This document shows, in pieces, positions 32,817 through 44,932 of a stretch of DNA of 64,000 nt (its first letter is position 1; every line of letters begins with the position of its first letter). The position numbers and the translations under genes are program-made. Location of the stretch: positions 124,001-188,000 of the forward strand of contig NQMI01000075.1 of assembly GCA_002270565.1 (NCBI GenBank), in the 5' to 3' direction. Origin of the DNA: Stenocarpella maydis (lineage: Eukaryota; Ascomycota; Sordariomycetes; Diaporthales; Diaporthaceae). The notes under the pieces were generated by a model, which saw only the letters and a list, made by a program, of their open reading frames with translations, was not told the origin of the DNA and did not search any database.

Positions 32817-33897
32817 CTTCGGATGTTTATTACACAGGAGGCGACTGGGAGGGTGCCGAAGGAAGTGAGAGGTGTGGTGTGACGAGGTCCAGCGGCCGGA
32901 TGACTGGCCCCAAATATTCAAGAAGCGGAATACACGAGAGCCTCAAGCCCGTCGAACAAGGAACAAGGGAAGGAATGAAGGAACAGAGAAGGGCCTTTGG
33001 GAACATTGTCGGGCACCAGCTCGGAACAAAACCACTGGCGCAGGCCTGATAAAGAGCAAATACAGACAGCCTGGCCCTCGCACCCGCTGCATCCTGCACT
33101 GTCAGTCACAAGTCCCAAGCTCGCCGCCACCGATCGAAGCCTCCAGCTCGACGTCGTGGCGCATAGGCAGGGCAGGCAGGCAGCGCGTCGCAGCCAGGCG
33201 ATTGACGGGCACCCGTCTCGCGGGCAGAGGGTATCCCCGCCCATATCCATGCGTGATCTCCCTGCAGCTCGCAGCACCGTCACAACTATGCCGCCCGACA
33301 GGTCCAAGACTGGATGACAAAGTTTTGCAACCCTCAAGAAATGTTTCAGGATTTCTCTGCGGCCAGCAACATGGCACAGCTGCACGGGCAGGGCCTATAG
33401 GACGGGGTGCCGCGGGGCATCCCTGCAGGCACGCGCCCGTGTAAAATGATTGGCCGTCTGTTTCCAAACAGCCCCTACGGCAGCAGCACGCCCTTGTGGG
33501 GATGCAGGGGCTTTGGTCAGGGCCGCTGCCACCGAATCAACCGCCCCTCGTCGGTTGCATCTGGAAACCTGCTAGAGGGAGAATGCCCAAGCCTATAAGC
33601 CAGCGTGGGCACATGGCAGATCCGAGGCTTTTTTTTTGCCACTTGTATCCATTGCGACCTCGGTCCTCCGTACCTTGCTTCTGCCCAAGACCATGTCGGG
33701 CATAGACCAGGAACACTTTCCCGTCTTCTCACTTCTTCGCATACCCAGAGTGCTAAGAAACCAACCGAGAATTGTCCAGCCATCCATCCAACTGCCCAAG
33801 CAAGAGGGATCCAACTCGTGAAATCAATGACGCTCACTGTACCACCAGGTCCTAGTCCTACTGATTAAAGCATGTTTTCTCCTAGAAGCGGCGGTCA
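32817..33897. other. intergenic region, no gene recognised
   Basis: G+C-rich, with overlapping chance frames on both strands and no family motif, no introns and no consistent start. It contains the upstream region of the secreted-protein gene (-) and the 3' end of the coilin-like gene (-). Confidence 0.5.
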
Positions 33898-36800
33898 TCA
33901 GGCCAACGGGCCCCGGTCCTCCCGGTCGAGCCTTTTTTTACCAAGGGGCCCTTGGTACGTGCTCGGCACCCACTCTCCATTTGCACCGTCATGTGCCTTC
34001 TCGCCCTCCACGACGGGCAGGCTGGTGCCCCTTGTCGCCCTCGTCGACGGTGACCTTCTTGTCCGCGGCTTATTGGTAGTGCTCGGGGCACGATCAACAG
34101 TCGGGTCATGGTAGTCGCCGTCCACGTCGTCGTCGGGGTACCTCTCCGCCACGGTTTCAGCAAACGGGTCATCCGAGTCGGAGTCGAACCGCACCTCATC
34201 CCTTGCATCCTCCCTTTCCGCCGGGGACTGGTCTGCTTGCGACCCTGGGCTACTAGTCAAGAGCGACATCACCTGGGATCCCGCTGGAATTTTGAATGAT
34301 CCCAGCTTGTGTTTCCGGCCCTTGGCAGATTCGCCTAATTTGTGCGAGGTCGAGCTGGGCGACACCGCTGGTTGGCCCCTATCTCCCGGCGAGCTTGAAG
34401 GGCCCCTGGCTGGTTTCTGGTACCGTTTGGGTAGTGACGGCGGGGATATAGAAGTGTCGAAGCTGGCCATAAACGACTTGGGCTTGCCATTAGCTGTGGG
34501 CGACCCCTGAGTGCCGAGCTTCTTCGCTTTGCTCCTACTCCCCGCTGTTGTTGCCGCGGGCGGGCTCGACTTGTTATCCATCAGGCGGCTGCTTCGACGC
34601 GTCCGCTGGGAAATACTTCCCTCGTCCTTGGTATTCCGGGGGCTCTGCTCGACAGAGCGCTGGCGAAGATGGCCTTGTTCAGACATGTTCTCCGGAGATC
34701 CTGGTCTCGGCGGCGAGTGCGTTTCGTTGATCTCAGGAAGCCCCAGCATTCTTTGAGCCGCATGGGAGGATTTCCAGTCCTTGACCTTGACCTGCGGACC
34801 AGGAGTCTCTTCCTTGATGCGCTCTTTAAACTTGGTCATGGCTGGTTGAGAGCCCAGGAGCTCAAAACCAACGAAAACACTCGACAACCTGGTTGAGGCT
34901 GAGCTGGCCGAGGCCGGGCCGTCATTGCTTTGGGGGTCAATCTGCGTAGACTTGAACGGTGTGGGAGGGGCCACAGCATCCTGAGCATGCGGCAGGTCAT
35001 CGTTGTAAACCTCCTGCGTAGGCGTCCTCTCTGGATTTGTCCCATCGACCTGCTTTCGCCCATCCATTGCATCTGAGTCGTTTGGTGGGGCATCGTCTTC
35101 ATCATCGAAACCATTCGTCATAGCCGAGTCGTCCGCTGAGCCATGTCCCAGGTCGTCCAGATGGGTGATGAAATCCGGATCGATTTGTCGTCCACTGACT
35201 GCGCTTGTCTGGCTTGTGAAGGAGACATCCAACCTCGGATATTCTATGTTTCCCTTGGAGGGAGTTTGGTCAGCTGCTTCTCCATCTTTATGTACATCTC
35301 TTGACTCCTCGTCCAGCTGACTGGGCGACTGAGGGGCTGAATGGAAGTCGGTTAGGACACTCCCGACGGCAGGCAGATGCGCCTCTTGTTGTGACGGATC
35401 CTTGGACCCGTATTCAGAAGGCGCTCCATCTGATGATTCTTCCGACGGAAGTCGCTGTGATGACTGTAATTGACGAGAAGGTAGCATTAGGGATGCTTCT
35501 TCTTCCAGCTGGCGAGATGGGCTTCCAAATTGGAGCAACATAAGCTGATCAATAGACGACCTCACCCCCTGACGGAATCCACCTTCAATGATGAGTTGGC
35601 TGATCTCGTTCCGGCGCTCCTCGCTGATGGAGACATCCTGGGAAAGGGCCTCAAGCTGGGCGCCAATGTCGGTATCATTTTCAGCGATCCCTTCGCGGTT
35701 TGTTTCGGAAACGAAGCTGTCTCCTGCTGTGACGGGCCCGCCAGTGCTGTCAACATCTGTTACGTTGACCTTGTCGACTTCTTCCCGCTCAAAGTCCGTG
35801 GTTTTCGACGGATCATTGTTGCTAGTTGCCTTGTTGCTGGTCCCGTCCTCGTAACCTGGCTGACTGTCCGCTACCTCAATGTCTTGCTTGGGTGGCTGAG
35901 ATGATGTCGTCTCAGTGGTAGAAAGCGGCTGGACGATGCGCGGGTCAATCATCTCCGCGAACGAAATGTCTCGGAAGCCCATGTCGACTTCCTCTTCATC
36001 TTCATCTTCATCTGGGACTTCGAATTTGGCGTAAACTCTCTCTCCTTCATTATTATACTCCTTTTCGTTCTTGTCCACATCTCTGTCGCGCCTTGCGAGT
36101 TGAACTTGAATATCCCCGCAGCCATAGACTTCGGTCACAACAGCGGTCATGAAGTTGCTCAACTGCGGTTGCCAATTATTGGCCTTCGTGAGCAGCAGTT
36201 GCTTCCATGCAATGACTAGCCCAGCCTGTATGTCGCCAGGAGAGAGTTGAGGGAGTGAAGCCATGTCCGCCGGTAAAGCCGGGAGATCGTCCTCATCAGC
36301 CGTTACGGCATGATCCACGGCATGGTTGTTGACCTCTGCCCTGCTTTGGTCCAGGCTGATGGATTCGTCGTCGTAATTCAGGGTCACGTCATCTTGCTTC
36401 CAAGAAAACATGGGCGTGTCATGCCTGCGGCTTTCTTCATGCTGTCTCGATGGCTGAGCGCATCTCTGCTTTTTCTGATTTTGGTTGGAGCCGTCGTAGA
36501 ACTGGGAGTCATCTCGTGACTTCCTCTTGCCACGACGCTGTGACGAGTCCCAACGCTGTACGAATGGAAAGGGTGGCTCACTCAGCGCTACCCCTTTATT
36601 AACGCACTCCACCGCACGGTATGTGATCTTCTGTCTCCAAGCATCCGGATTTTCTTTTCCTTTGACTGAATCTCGAGTGGCGTTTCCAGAAGACATGTCC
36701 ATACTCTGGTCTGCAGCTCGTTTGTCAGCGCCCTTTGGGACATTCGGGGATAACCCCAGAGACTGCAACAATGCCTGTTTTTTTGCCGACAAGTCGCTAT

Positions 36801-38970
36801 CTGGTGCATTGTGGACTTGCGGGCTATCAAGGCCTATGGAGGCTCTCTGTGCTGCTTTTTGTATCCTTCTCCGTGCGTTGCGTCTCTGAGTCTTGGTCAA
36901 GCCTTGACCAGGGGGCACGGGCGTATGAACAGATGACTGAGATGCACCCGATGTAGGACCAGGCTTGACGGAAGATTGAGTTTTCGTAGCCCCCTTCTGA
37001 AACTGAGACGCCGCCGACCCCTCGGCCCTGGATGGTGTGGGATCTTGTGCCTCTGACCCCGACTCTGAGCTTGAGTCGCTGCTTGATGATGAGTCCGAGG
37101 ACGAGTCCGAGCTGTCTGCGTCGCCATCCTCGTCGCTGTCTCCGGAGTCTGAGCTATCATTGTCGCAGTCACTTTCGTCATCGCCGCCGCTCTCCGGCGA
37201 TGAACTGTCTGTCACATCTGATGGCGAAGCGACTCTAGCGGGTACCGTGGTATCGCCATGCCCAGCATCTGATTTTGTATTCGTAGCATGGCTGCTCGTC
37301 GGCGATGATTCGATGACGTTCCGCCGCCCCCGGTTGCCTCGGCCGGTGCCTCGACGAGCCCCTGGCCCGGAGGCACTTTCATTACTGCCAGCACGTTTCC
37401 TGTTCTTGACCTTGTCGCCAGGATTCTTCGTGGCATTGTGCTCGGTTCCATCTCTGTCATCATTGCTGGACTCGCTTTCACTGCTGCTCGAACTGGAGCT
37501 GCCGGCGCCGCCTGCAGCGGACGATCTCGGAGCGGGAGGGTCCCCGGCGTTAGCATCGCCCTCGCTGTCACTACTTTCGTCATCTTCGCATTCAGATGAT
37601 GTTGCGTGTGTTTCCGAGTCATCGGCTTCCTCTTCTTCATCCTCGCCAGCAGAGGAAGATTCCCATGTTACGTCCTCATCCTTGTCACCGATACGGCTGA
37701 CCTCCCCGGGCGCCGCCGCTGGTCTTCTGGGTGGGGACGAAATCACCATGACTTCCTTCGGGAGCTCTAGTTGAGTGTTCAGGACCATGGTCTGTGCGAG
37801 GTCTAAGCGCGGCTTGAGCTGCTGGGCCAGCTTCTTCCATACGCTGCCGACGTCGTGGTTGTGCTTGATGAGAAGCTTCTCGCACACGTCACCTGATACA
37901 GCCGGGAAAGCAGATCGGACCGCAATGACCTTGTCCGAGATATCATGGCTGGCTCGGGCCAGCCGTCCAGACCGAATGGAGGATTCAGACTCGGAGTCTT
38001 GCTCGGTGAAGGGGCCAAAGTCGTTAGATCCCCCCGGGGCCGACCGTCTCTTATCCAAACCGCGGACTCGTCTGCGAGAGCGCTCAGGTACGCCCTGGTC
38101 CTCAGCAGGCTGGCTAGAAGCTGCCTCCTCTGCAAGACCCCTAAGCTCTTCTCGTAGGTCTTCTGCATCAGGTTCAAACACGTCTTCATCCTGGTCGTCT
38201 CCTGCCTGGGAGTCTTCCTCGTTTCCGCTTGATTCGGTGTGGCTGTCTGCATCGTCGAATGCAGCGCTCGCGGTTACGCTGCGGGGAAAGTGGACGCGCC
38301 GGCTATCCTTCCTCGGCCGAGGCTCGCCATGTTGTGTTAATAGTAGCGGCTCGTCCTCGTCTTCCTCTCGGTCATGCATCGAGTCGCTATCAGCCAGTTC
38401 CCCGGCCAGACCCTCGCGTTGCTCGTCGCCGTCGGACTCATCTTGGTCAAGGTAGCCGTCGTAGGTCAGCCTACGCCGCTTTCTCGGGGCAATATGGACA
38501 GCAGGCCGGCCTCTCGGGGTCCTGAGCCGGGGACGGCCGAATGGTACACCGTCGATCAGGTGCTGGCCACCGCTGGAGATCTGATCTCTGCCACTGATCC
38601 GACGTTTCTTCAAATCGTCGGTCAGGAGTGGTCGTATACTGCATTGACGGTGGTGAGTACTAGGTCTTGATCTGTGGGTCAGGGCGCTTAAGCGCTAAAG
38701 GGGAATGTACAAGATTTCATCGTCCTTTTCGAGGATACTCGCGACGGGCTGGAAGTGCAGACACTCAAAGGCATGGCCATCCTTGGCATGCAGCTCGAGG
38801 GCGTAGTCATCGAGGCCCCAGTCGTCGCTCTCGAGCGGGATGGACTCGTTGACGAGCTCGATGAGTTGTGCGATGGTCGGGTCGTTGTCCAGGGGCACAC
38901 TGAAGAGGATCCTGGCATCCGGTAGGCCATTGCGGCGAACGACAAGGCGGAGGCGCAAACTGTGGTCCAT
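33898..38970 (-). CDS. 1666-residue nuclear protein, DUF7357/coilin-like architecture
   Basis: Exon 1 is 38711-38970, starting at the only ATG in frame (MDHSLRLRLVVRRNGLPDAR). A 72-nt intron (38639-38710, GTACAT...TGCAG) joins in frame to exon 2, 33898-38638. Residues 1-95 look like a ubiquitin-like fold ending EIFIRPLL. Basic stretches follow (PRKRRRLTYD), then long acidic Ser/Asp/Glu-rich segments. An Arg-Gly box (RRGTGRGNRGRR) lies near residue 515. A folded segment at about 850-970 reads LSPGDIQAGLVIAWKQLLL, then AVVTEVYGCGDIQVQLARRD, and resembles the Tudor-like domain of coilin. The last 650 residues are disordered. Ubiquitin-like start, RG box and Tudor-like end match coilin, the Cajal-body scaffold, in order. 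Orthology is inference. The extra C-terminal half is unusual. Confidence 0.8.
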
Positions 38971-40847
38971 TTTCTCTGTCTGCAAGTCGGAAGCAAGTGA
39001 AGTGTGGTGGTGGCCCGCGGGGGGTTGAGCAGGCGAACTATGACGCTCAGTGACGAAGACGGTTGTGGCTCAAATGGAACGCAGAAACGGTGAGCATTGT
39101 ATTAGACGGTAGATACAGGGGACGTGGTGTCGTGCCTTGGTGAGTGACAAGACGAAGCTGGACAGTGCCGTCGCGTCTGGGCCACTTTACCTTGCTCTCG
39201 TGGGTTCGCGGGGTCACGCGGCAGCCAATTTAGTCGCGAGCGGGCGCGACGGCAAGTCCAAGCAAGGATCAGAGCTGCAGGCATGCTATGTTACAGTAGT
39301 TACTACATACAAGACGCCTGGGTAGCTGTTGGGTCTGCTCCAGGAGGGTTAGGGTCCAGAGCTCAACGTACATACTCCGTACTCCCTACCGGTATGTCCT
39401 GTGTGGCCTCGGGCTCAGGTCGGTGCTTCTAGAACAGCTTCAAGACTTCTTCTGCATGACAATGACCTTGTCTGTTGTCCCCTGGGAGCGTCGATGCACC
39501 GTCTGTGCTCCCCTGGCGATCACAGCCATACCCTATAATACGGCCCAGCTATACCACGTTCGCCGACGGCCATGCGGCCTTCAAAATTTCCGCCCCGCGA
39601 TCTCAACGTCCTGTCAATCAGTGTCACTGCATGATCGCCCCGGGCGGAAGCGTGGTGTCGCATGTTTCAGCCCTGCCATCCTAACTACCTCGCCTTGGTC
39701 CGACACTGGCGAGGTCATCAGCTCCTGAACACTGCACCGTCACCACCCAACAGCTCACCACGCGTGCTCCTTCCATTGGCTTCTTCCATGAAACACCGCA
39801 ACATCTGTACGTGTCTTGTGATCTCGCTGCCCTCAATGCGCAGTGCACCGGTGGAGTCTGACCTGGCATCAGGGACGGGGCGCGCGCAATCAAGATCTAA
39901 CCTTGCCTCCACGTTGTCACGGCCAGCCCGGCCGCTGCAACATAAAACAAATACTGTACATGAGCTTGACGCCCCCTGCCTACCAGGTTCCCGTTCTGGA
40001 AACCCATGTGCCGTGTCAACCCCCACAAGGCGCAATCTGAGCTTCCATCCTCCCAGGCTCCGAGTCCTTTCTCAATCCGGACCTTGGTGGTCTACACCTC
40101 CACCGGCATCTCGAACGTCAGATTGTCTTGTGCTCTTTTCTGTTTGCAATTCCGGACCGACCAGGTCACACTGCCCAACTTGCTAGCAGGAGCGCTCAAA
40201 TGTGAAGAAGTCCGCATTTAACGTTTGGGATCCCGGTGGAGGTCTACACGTCTCACCAATGCACAACGTCCCGAGTTGATGCCCACTCTATTGGCGGCTC
40301 CCATCTACCGACATTCCTGGTCAGGATCTTGGGCTTGCCGAGAGTCGCACTGAGCTGGGCTAACTCAGCAAGTAGCATCCTGGACAAGGTCACACATTAG
40401 TACCAGAGCCCCTTTCTCGCCGCGGACACATGAACCATGCCGCGTCGGCGCGCCCAGGAGGCTGTCCGCGCTGAAACACAGCATATTTTATATGGTTACA
40501 CGCCTGTCAGCCTCTTTCTGAATCGCCTTATTAGCCCGGTTGCTCGCTGACGACCCGGATCTCTGGCCCTTGCACAAAGTTCCATGGTATCGCAGCCCTA
40601 GGCTCAACGGCCTGTCCCCAAACCTTCCCGAGCATCTGTAACACCATGCCAACCAAGATCCCCTGGATGATAGCCGGTCGGGTGCTTATACCTGTCACAT
40701 CGGCGGCATCTTCGGATTCAAATCCTTCAGATTCCCCAGCGTCCCGGATATCGCGTCTTCGTCGGTTTGTTGAACAGTGAAATATCGAGGCTTTCCATGA
40801 GTCGATGGTAGAGGTAGCACTGTCAATTTGACGCTGATGACGGGGCA
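38971..40847. other. 1.9 kb intergenic region between divergent genes
   Basis: Lies between the starts of the coilin-like gene (-) and the CFEM-receptor gene (+), so it probably holds both promoters. The word CATACTCCGTACTCC occurs near 39370. No supported coding region; the open frames are short, overlapping and motif-free. Confidence 0.5.
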
Positions 40848-42642
40848 ATGTTATCCAGGATCCACACCACAGCCTTCTCATGGCTGCTATGCTTCTCAGC
40901 CCTTGCTAGCGGGCAGACGGTTGGCCAGCTTCTGCAACAGACTCCGACTTGCGCCGTGAGTAATACATCAGACACACCTTCCCGTACACCGACACATTGT
41001 ACCCGGCTGACTTGAATGGTGATAGGCCTCGTGTTTCCTTGATGTCCTGCCGGATGCCAGCTGCCTAGCCAGCCTCGACCAGCTCAACTCATGCATCTGT
41101 CCGGACCTCAAACTGCTCACGACTCTCTCGGGTTGTACCCGAATGGCATGCGGGGTGCCTGACCAGATTGGTGAGCTACCCTCCCCTGCTGCTGAGCGGT
41201 GTAGGCCTGGCTTCCGTTGACACGATATCACTCTTGCAGTTGCCGAGGATGTATTGGGCCAGATATGCCGTGATGCACCTCTCTTCACAGAGTCACAAGT
41301 CACGTTCCTCATGGTTCTCGCTATCGTGGCAATAGTTCTTGCTGTCCCAAGCATTGGCTTGCGGTGGTTCGCGAGATACCAGTCCTCTACGCTGGGCATT
41401 GACGACTACCTCGCCCTCCTGGCTACAATCGCCTTGATAGCCGTCGCCGCTGTCCAGCTCGCAAGTAAGCTCTACCCACCTGACGCGATAGATGAGCACG
41501 TACTCACCATCACCGTAGGCTCCTTGATCGGCTTCGGGGTACATGTCTGGGTGGTTGATCCCCGCAACGCCATTCCTCTCTTGCGATTATACTGGATCAG
41601 CCAGCAGCTCTACATTCTCGACCAGCTGCTGACCAAGGTCTCGCTACTCGCGCTGTATTTGCGGGTATTTCCCAAACGCTGGATCAGCCTCACGGCCCGC
41701 TACGGCATAGCTTTGATGGTACTTCAGGAGACCATCTTTTACTTTCTCATCTTGTTACGTTGCATCCCCGTTTCGGCGTCTTGGGATATTCGCCAGGAAG
41801 GTCAATGCCTAGACCTAAATGCGATCGGTTTTGCGGGCGCTGTGCTGAGTATAGTAGAGCACTTCACAATCTTGGTCATGCCGTTACCGGAGTTGTGGAA
41901 ACTGAAACTTTCCATACGGAAACGGATTATGCTGGCATTCGTGTTTAGTCTAGGGTCTTTGTGAGCAAATCCCCACTCCTTCACTTTCGCACTCAGCCAG
42001 ACTTCATCCCTGACGGCGAAACGTGCCAAGCACTAGCATCCGAGCACCTGCTAACCATCTTATTTCAGTTCAATATTCACTAGCGTGATCCGTATAAGAT
42101 ATGTCAGAATGTTCGCCCCCACGGCCGACCTCTCCTGGGACATAGCTCCGGCCATATCTTGGTCTCTCGTCGAGTTACTGACCTCGGTAATATGCCTGAA
42201 TCTGCCCCCATGTCGGCAGCTCATCAGCAAAATCATCCCACGTCGGCTTGCCACAACCACCCTTCACAAAGGACCCAACGGTACCAGGGCGTACGGGACC
42301 TATGGAGCCGCCACGGACCTCGGCACGCAGACCATCGAGCTAAAGAGCAAGGCCCTGCCTAAGGGAGGCATCCTACACACCACCACAATCGAGGTCACAT
42401 ATGACAGAGACTTTTCCGATGATGAGCATCTCGTTGCCAGGACGAGGCCTTCAATGTCTTCCGCCCGATCGAGGAGGAGCTTGCAGACTATCGAGGAGGA
42501 CTACGACGAGCCTGATGAACGGGGTCGAAGCATGCTGAGGCAGCCGCCTACGGCTGCTACCGTGGGGCGAACGCCAAGTGTTGATGTGGACATTGACCGA
42601 TCCAGGTTGGGCCTGTACAATTACTTCCCTCCTGAGGATTGA
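40848..42642 (+). CDS. CFEM-domain seven-helix receptor (Pth11-like GPCR)
   Basis: Four exons: 40848-40955, 41026-41170, 41240-41960 and 42069-42642. All three introns (70, 69 and 108 nt) have GTGAGY donors and AG acceptors and keep frame, giving 515 residues. A signal peptide (MLSRIHTTAFSWLLCFSALA) leads to an extracellular CFEM domain with all eight cysteines, visible as TCAASCFLDVLPDASC, NSCICPDL, GCTRMACG and QIC. Seven hydrophobic helices follow (first FLMVLAIVAIVLAVPSIGL) with the rhodopsin-type fungal pattern RLYWISQQLYILDQLLTKVS. A hydrophilic cytoplasmic tail of about 140 residues ends the protein. CFEM-GPCRs such as Pth11 sense surface cues, including during infection in plant pathogens. 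The ligand here is unknown. Confidence 0.93.
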
Positions 42643-42866
42643 GCGGCACTTTTGGGAGACTTCCAGACTAGACGAACTTGCGCAAGCGCTAATGAGAGAT
42701 GTGAATAATATCATGAGAATTCAGATTTAATTACTCGCGTATTGTATGTGACCAAGTCCCATGAGTTGTGCGAGCATTGATGCCAGCTGCTACGTTTGGT
42801 AGTGCAAATAAAGAATAGGGATATTACATGGAAGAAAATAGAATCCACACAAGGCACAACTAGCAC

Positions 42867-43091
42867 CTTAGCACTAAGTATTACTTAATACCAGAATACT
42901 CATCGAAGCTTAGAAGCATCTTATCCATTTTAAGGACTAAAAAGGTTGCTGGGTTGGGTCTTGGACAGTGCTTAGCGGTGTCTGTTGGCACTGTCCGTCC
43001 TCGCCCTATCCGGCCTCTTCTTAATTGCTAGCCTGGGGGTGCTGGGTGCTAGGCTTCTTGGGATGGGTATTAAGAGGTACTTAGTGCTAAG
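42867..43091. mobile_element. MITE-like element, 225 bp, 26-bp terminal inverted repeats
   Basis: The left end CTTAGCACTAAGTATTACTT plus ATACC (42867-42892) matches the reverse complement of 43066-43091 at 23 of 26 positions. There is no coding capacity inside. If the true end is GCACTAAGTA, a TA dinucleotide flanks each side, as for Tc1/mariner-type MITEs; that is suggestive only. It lies 225 bp downstream of the CFEM-receptor gene. Confidence 0.72.
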
Positions 43092-44330
43092 ATGATAGTT
43101 ATTAGCGATCTATATTAGTTCTGTTTTCTTCTATATAAACATGCCCATTCCAAATAAGTTGTATTCCCCCACTGTTTTCTCAGTTGTAGCCGACCTCATA
43201 ATACGTAGGACTTCATCCATAGGAAAGAACCGACTAGGGACCCACGAATAGCCAACTTCTTTTTCTCTTTTCCCCAAGAAATGGACGCAGCCAGGGCCAT
43301 TCCGCGTACTCAAGCTATGTGAGATTTTGAGCGGCCAGCTTCTTGTCAGCACAAGCAACAGACTACAAATCAAGAACTCTGCTCAAGATCTACTCTATTG
43401 CCTGGTCTCGATGACTGGGAAATGTGGGCATTGGACAATTTGACGTGTGGACAAGTAAGTTTAAGCCACCGTCCAGAATCTGGACTGTTTTTGTACGATG
43501 AGTTTCAAATTGTTCATCAACACGGACGTAAGCCCAGGAAATACCCACCCATACGTACCCATACGTACTCATGCACGGACACCGGGTCCTTGGTACCCAT
43601 GGGTCCTGGGCAATTCTATGGGTAATTGTATTAGACGTTTAGAAAATGGCTGATTTGATAGTAGCTTAATGCCGGGGATGTCCTAAGGTGGTAGAAATGG
43701 AAATGGAAATGGAAATGGAAATATATAGTCTGTTATGGGAGGTGAGGTTTAGTAAATAATTCTGCATCACTTGCCCTAATCTATATCCTAATCAGGCATG
43801 TAGGATAGATTATGACCCATGGGTACCCACGGGTCCTCGGGTACCCATTGGGTATTACCCACGCGTGGGTATTTCCTGGGCCTACACGGACGAGTCCACA
43901 TTCAGTCGTCAGATGATGGCCAAAGCAAGTGGAAGAGCACCACTCGCATTCGTTTACACAATAAAACTGCTGGAGTCAATAGAATCTGATATGAATCATA
44001 GCCTGCCAAAAGTCTCAGCTGGAGCGCAAGTACTGTTCTCGACCCGACACATCCGTAAAGAATCTAGTCCGGGTACTCAGCCACCACCCGATTATCTCTC
44101 CACTTTTGAGTTTTATTATCCCATCGCACCCATACCTGAGATACCTAAGTCTCCGTGGCCATCGCGGCCCGGTGTGAAACTTGTGCGTGTATTCGTGCAA
44201 TGCGGGACCAACCGCCGCCCCCCCCCCCCCCAACCAATGCTTTGACCAAAATGAGTGTCCATCACACAAACATCAGAAGAGACCGACGACGCCGAATCCA
44301 CTTTGCAAGCCAGAATCCAACGACAAAAGC
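43092..44330. other. intergenic region with second MITE and short repeats
   Basis: Besides the hAT-like MITE (43529-43884) it holds a GGAAAT hexanucleotide run (about 43698-43722, inside that MITE) and a C11 run near 44219. The open frames at 43131-43373 and 43398-43625 overlap repeats or lack conserved features and are not called. Confidence 0.5.
43529..43884. mobile_element. hAT-like MITE, 356 bp, with perfect 8-bp target duplication
   Basis: The left terminus TAAGCCCAGGAAATACCCAC is matched by the reverse complement of the right terminus at 19 of 20 bases. Directly outside, CACGGACG occurs at 43521-43528 and again at 43885-43892. Eight-base target duplications are characteristic of hAT elements. 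The interior is non-coding, rich in the word GGTACCCATGGGT and its variants, and includes a GGAAAT microsatellite. The near-identical ends and perfect duplication point to fairly recent insertion by a transposase encoded elsewhere. Confidence 0.85.
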
Positions 44331-44932
44331 CTACCAGAGCCTCTGTAACCCCAGGACCGGGACAGCCATCAGCAGCGCCACCCCCATGACCCCAGCCACG
44401 TCGGCATTCCTCTCAGCCGCACTGCTCCCCGGCGCGGACGACGAAGAAGCCGGCGCGCTGGCCGACGAGGCGGAGGTGGCAGTAGCACTGCCGGAGCCCG
44501 AGGCCCCGGTGGTGGTGGCCGACGGCGACACCGTGCCAGTGAGGGTCACGGTCTCGCTCTCCGAGGCGGTGGGCAGCGTGAAGCCGCCGTCGGTGGCGCT
44601 GGCCGATGAGCTGGCGATGATGCCCGTCAGCGTGGGCGTCGCGCTGGGCGACGTGTCGGCGCAGAAGGCCGACGGGCACTCGGTGCAGTCGCTGGGGTTG
44701 GAATATTGACAGGTCTGGTTCTCCGGGCAGACTGGGCACTCTGGAATGACCTCTGGGCACATTACGCAGCTGTTCTGGCGTGCTCGGGTGGCTGTCCCGG
44801 TGGAGGGGTTAGTTTATTGAGAATGCCCAGGTGGTATGTTGTTCTGTGCTGGGTGGTGGTTCAAGGCTCACATTCCTCGGCGAGAGCCGATGCGCCAAAG
44901 ATGGCGAGGGACAGTGCAGCTCGGAAATGCAT
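44331..44932 (-). CDS. GPI-anchored cell-wall protein with Opy2-type Cys-rich domain
   Basis: Two exons on the minus strand: 44872-44932 and 44331-44791. Intron 44792-44871 (GTGAGC...GGACAG) joins AEE to STRARQNS in frame, giving 173 residues. A signal peptide (MHFRAALSLAIFGASALAEE) is followed by a Cys-rich module with the spacing of the Opy2 extracellular domain (CPVCPENQTC, then CTECPSAFC). A Ser/Thr-rich stalk follows, ending in a small-residue stretch and a hydrophobic C-terminus (VAGVMGVALLMAVPVLGL) typical of a GPI signal. In yeast, Opy2 is a plasma-membrane anchor of the HOG osmosensing pathway, but it has a long cytoplasmic tail that is absent here. This protein is therefore better seen as a wall/GPI protein sharing only the outer domain. 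Confidence 0.8.

Noticed and set aside
18276..42642. A secondary-metabolite or virulence gene cluster around the C2, MIZ and CFEM-receptor genes
   Set aside because: No backbone synthase, tailoring enzyme set, transporter or pathway regulator is present; neighbours are unrelated housekeeping genes.
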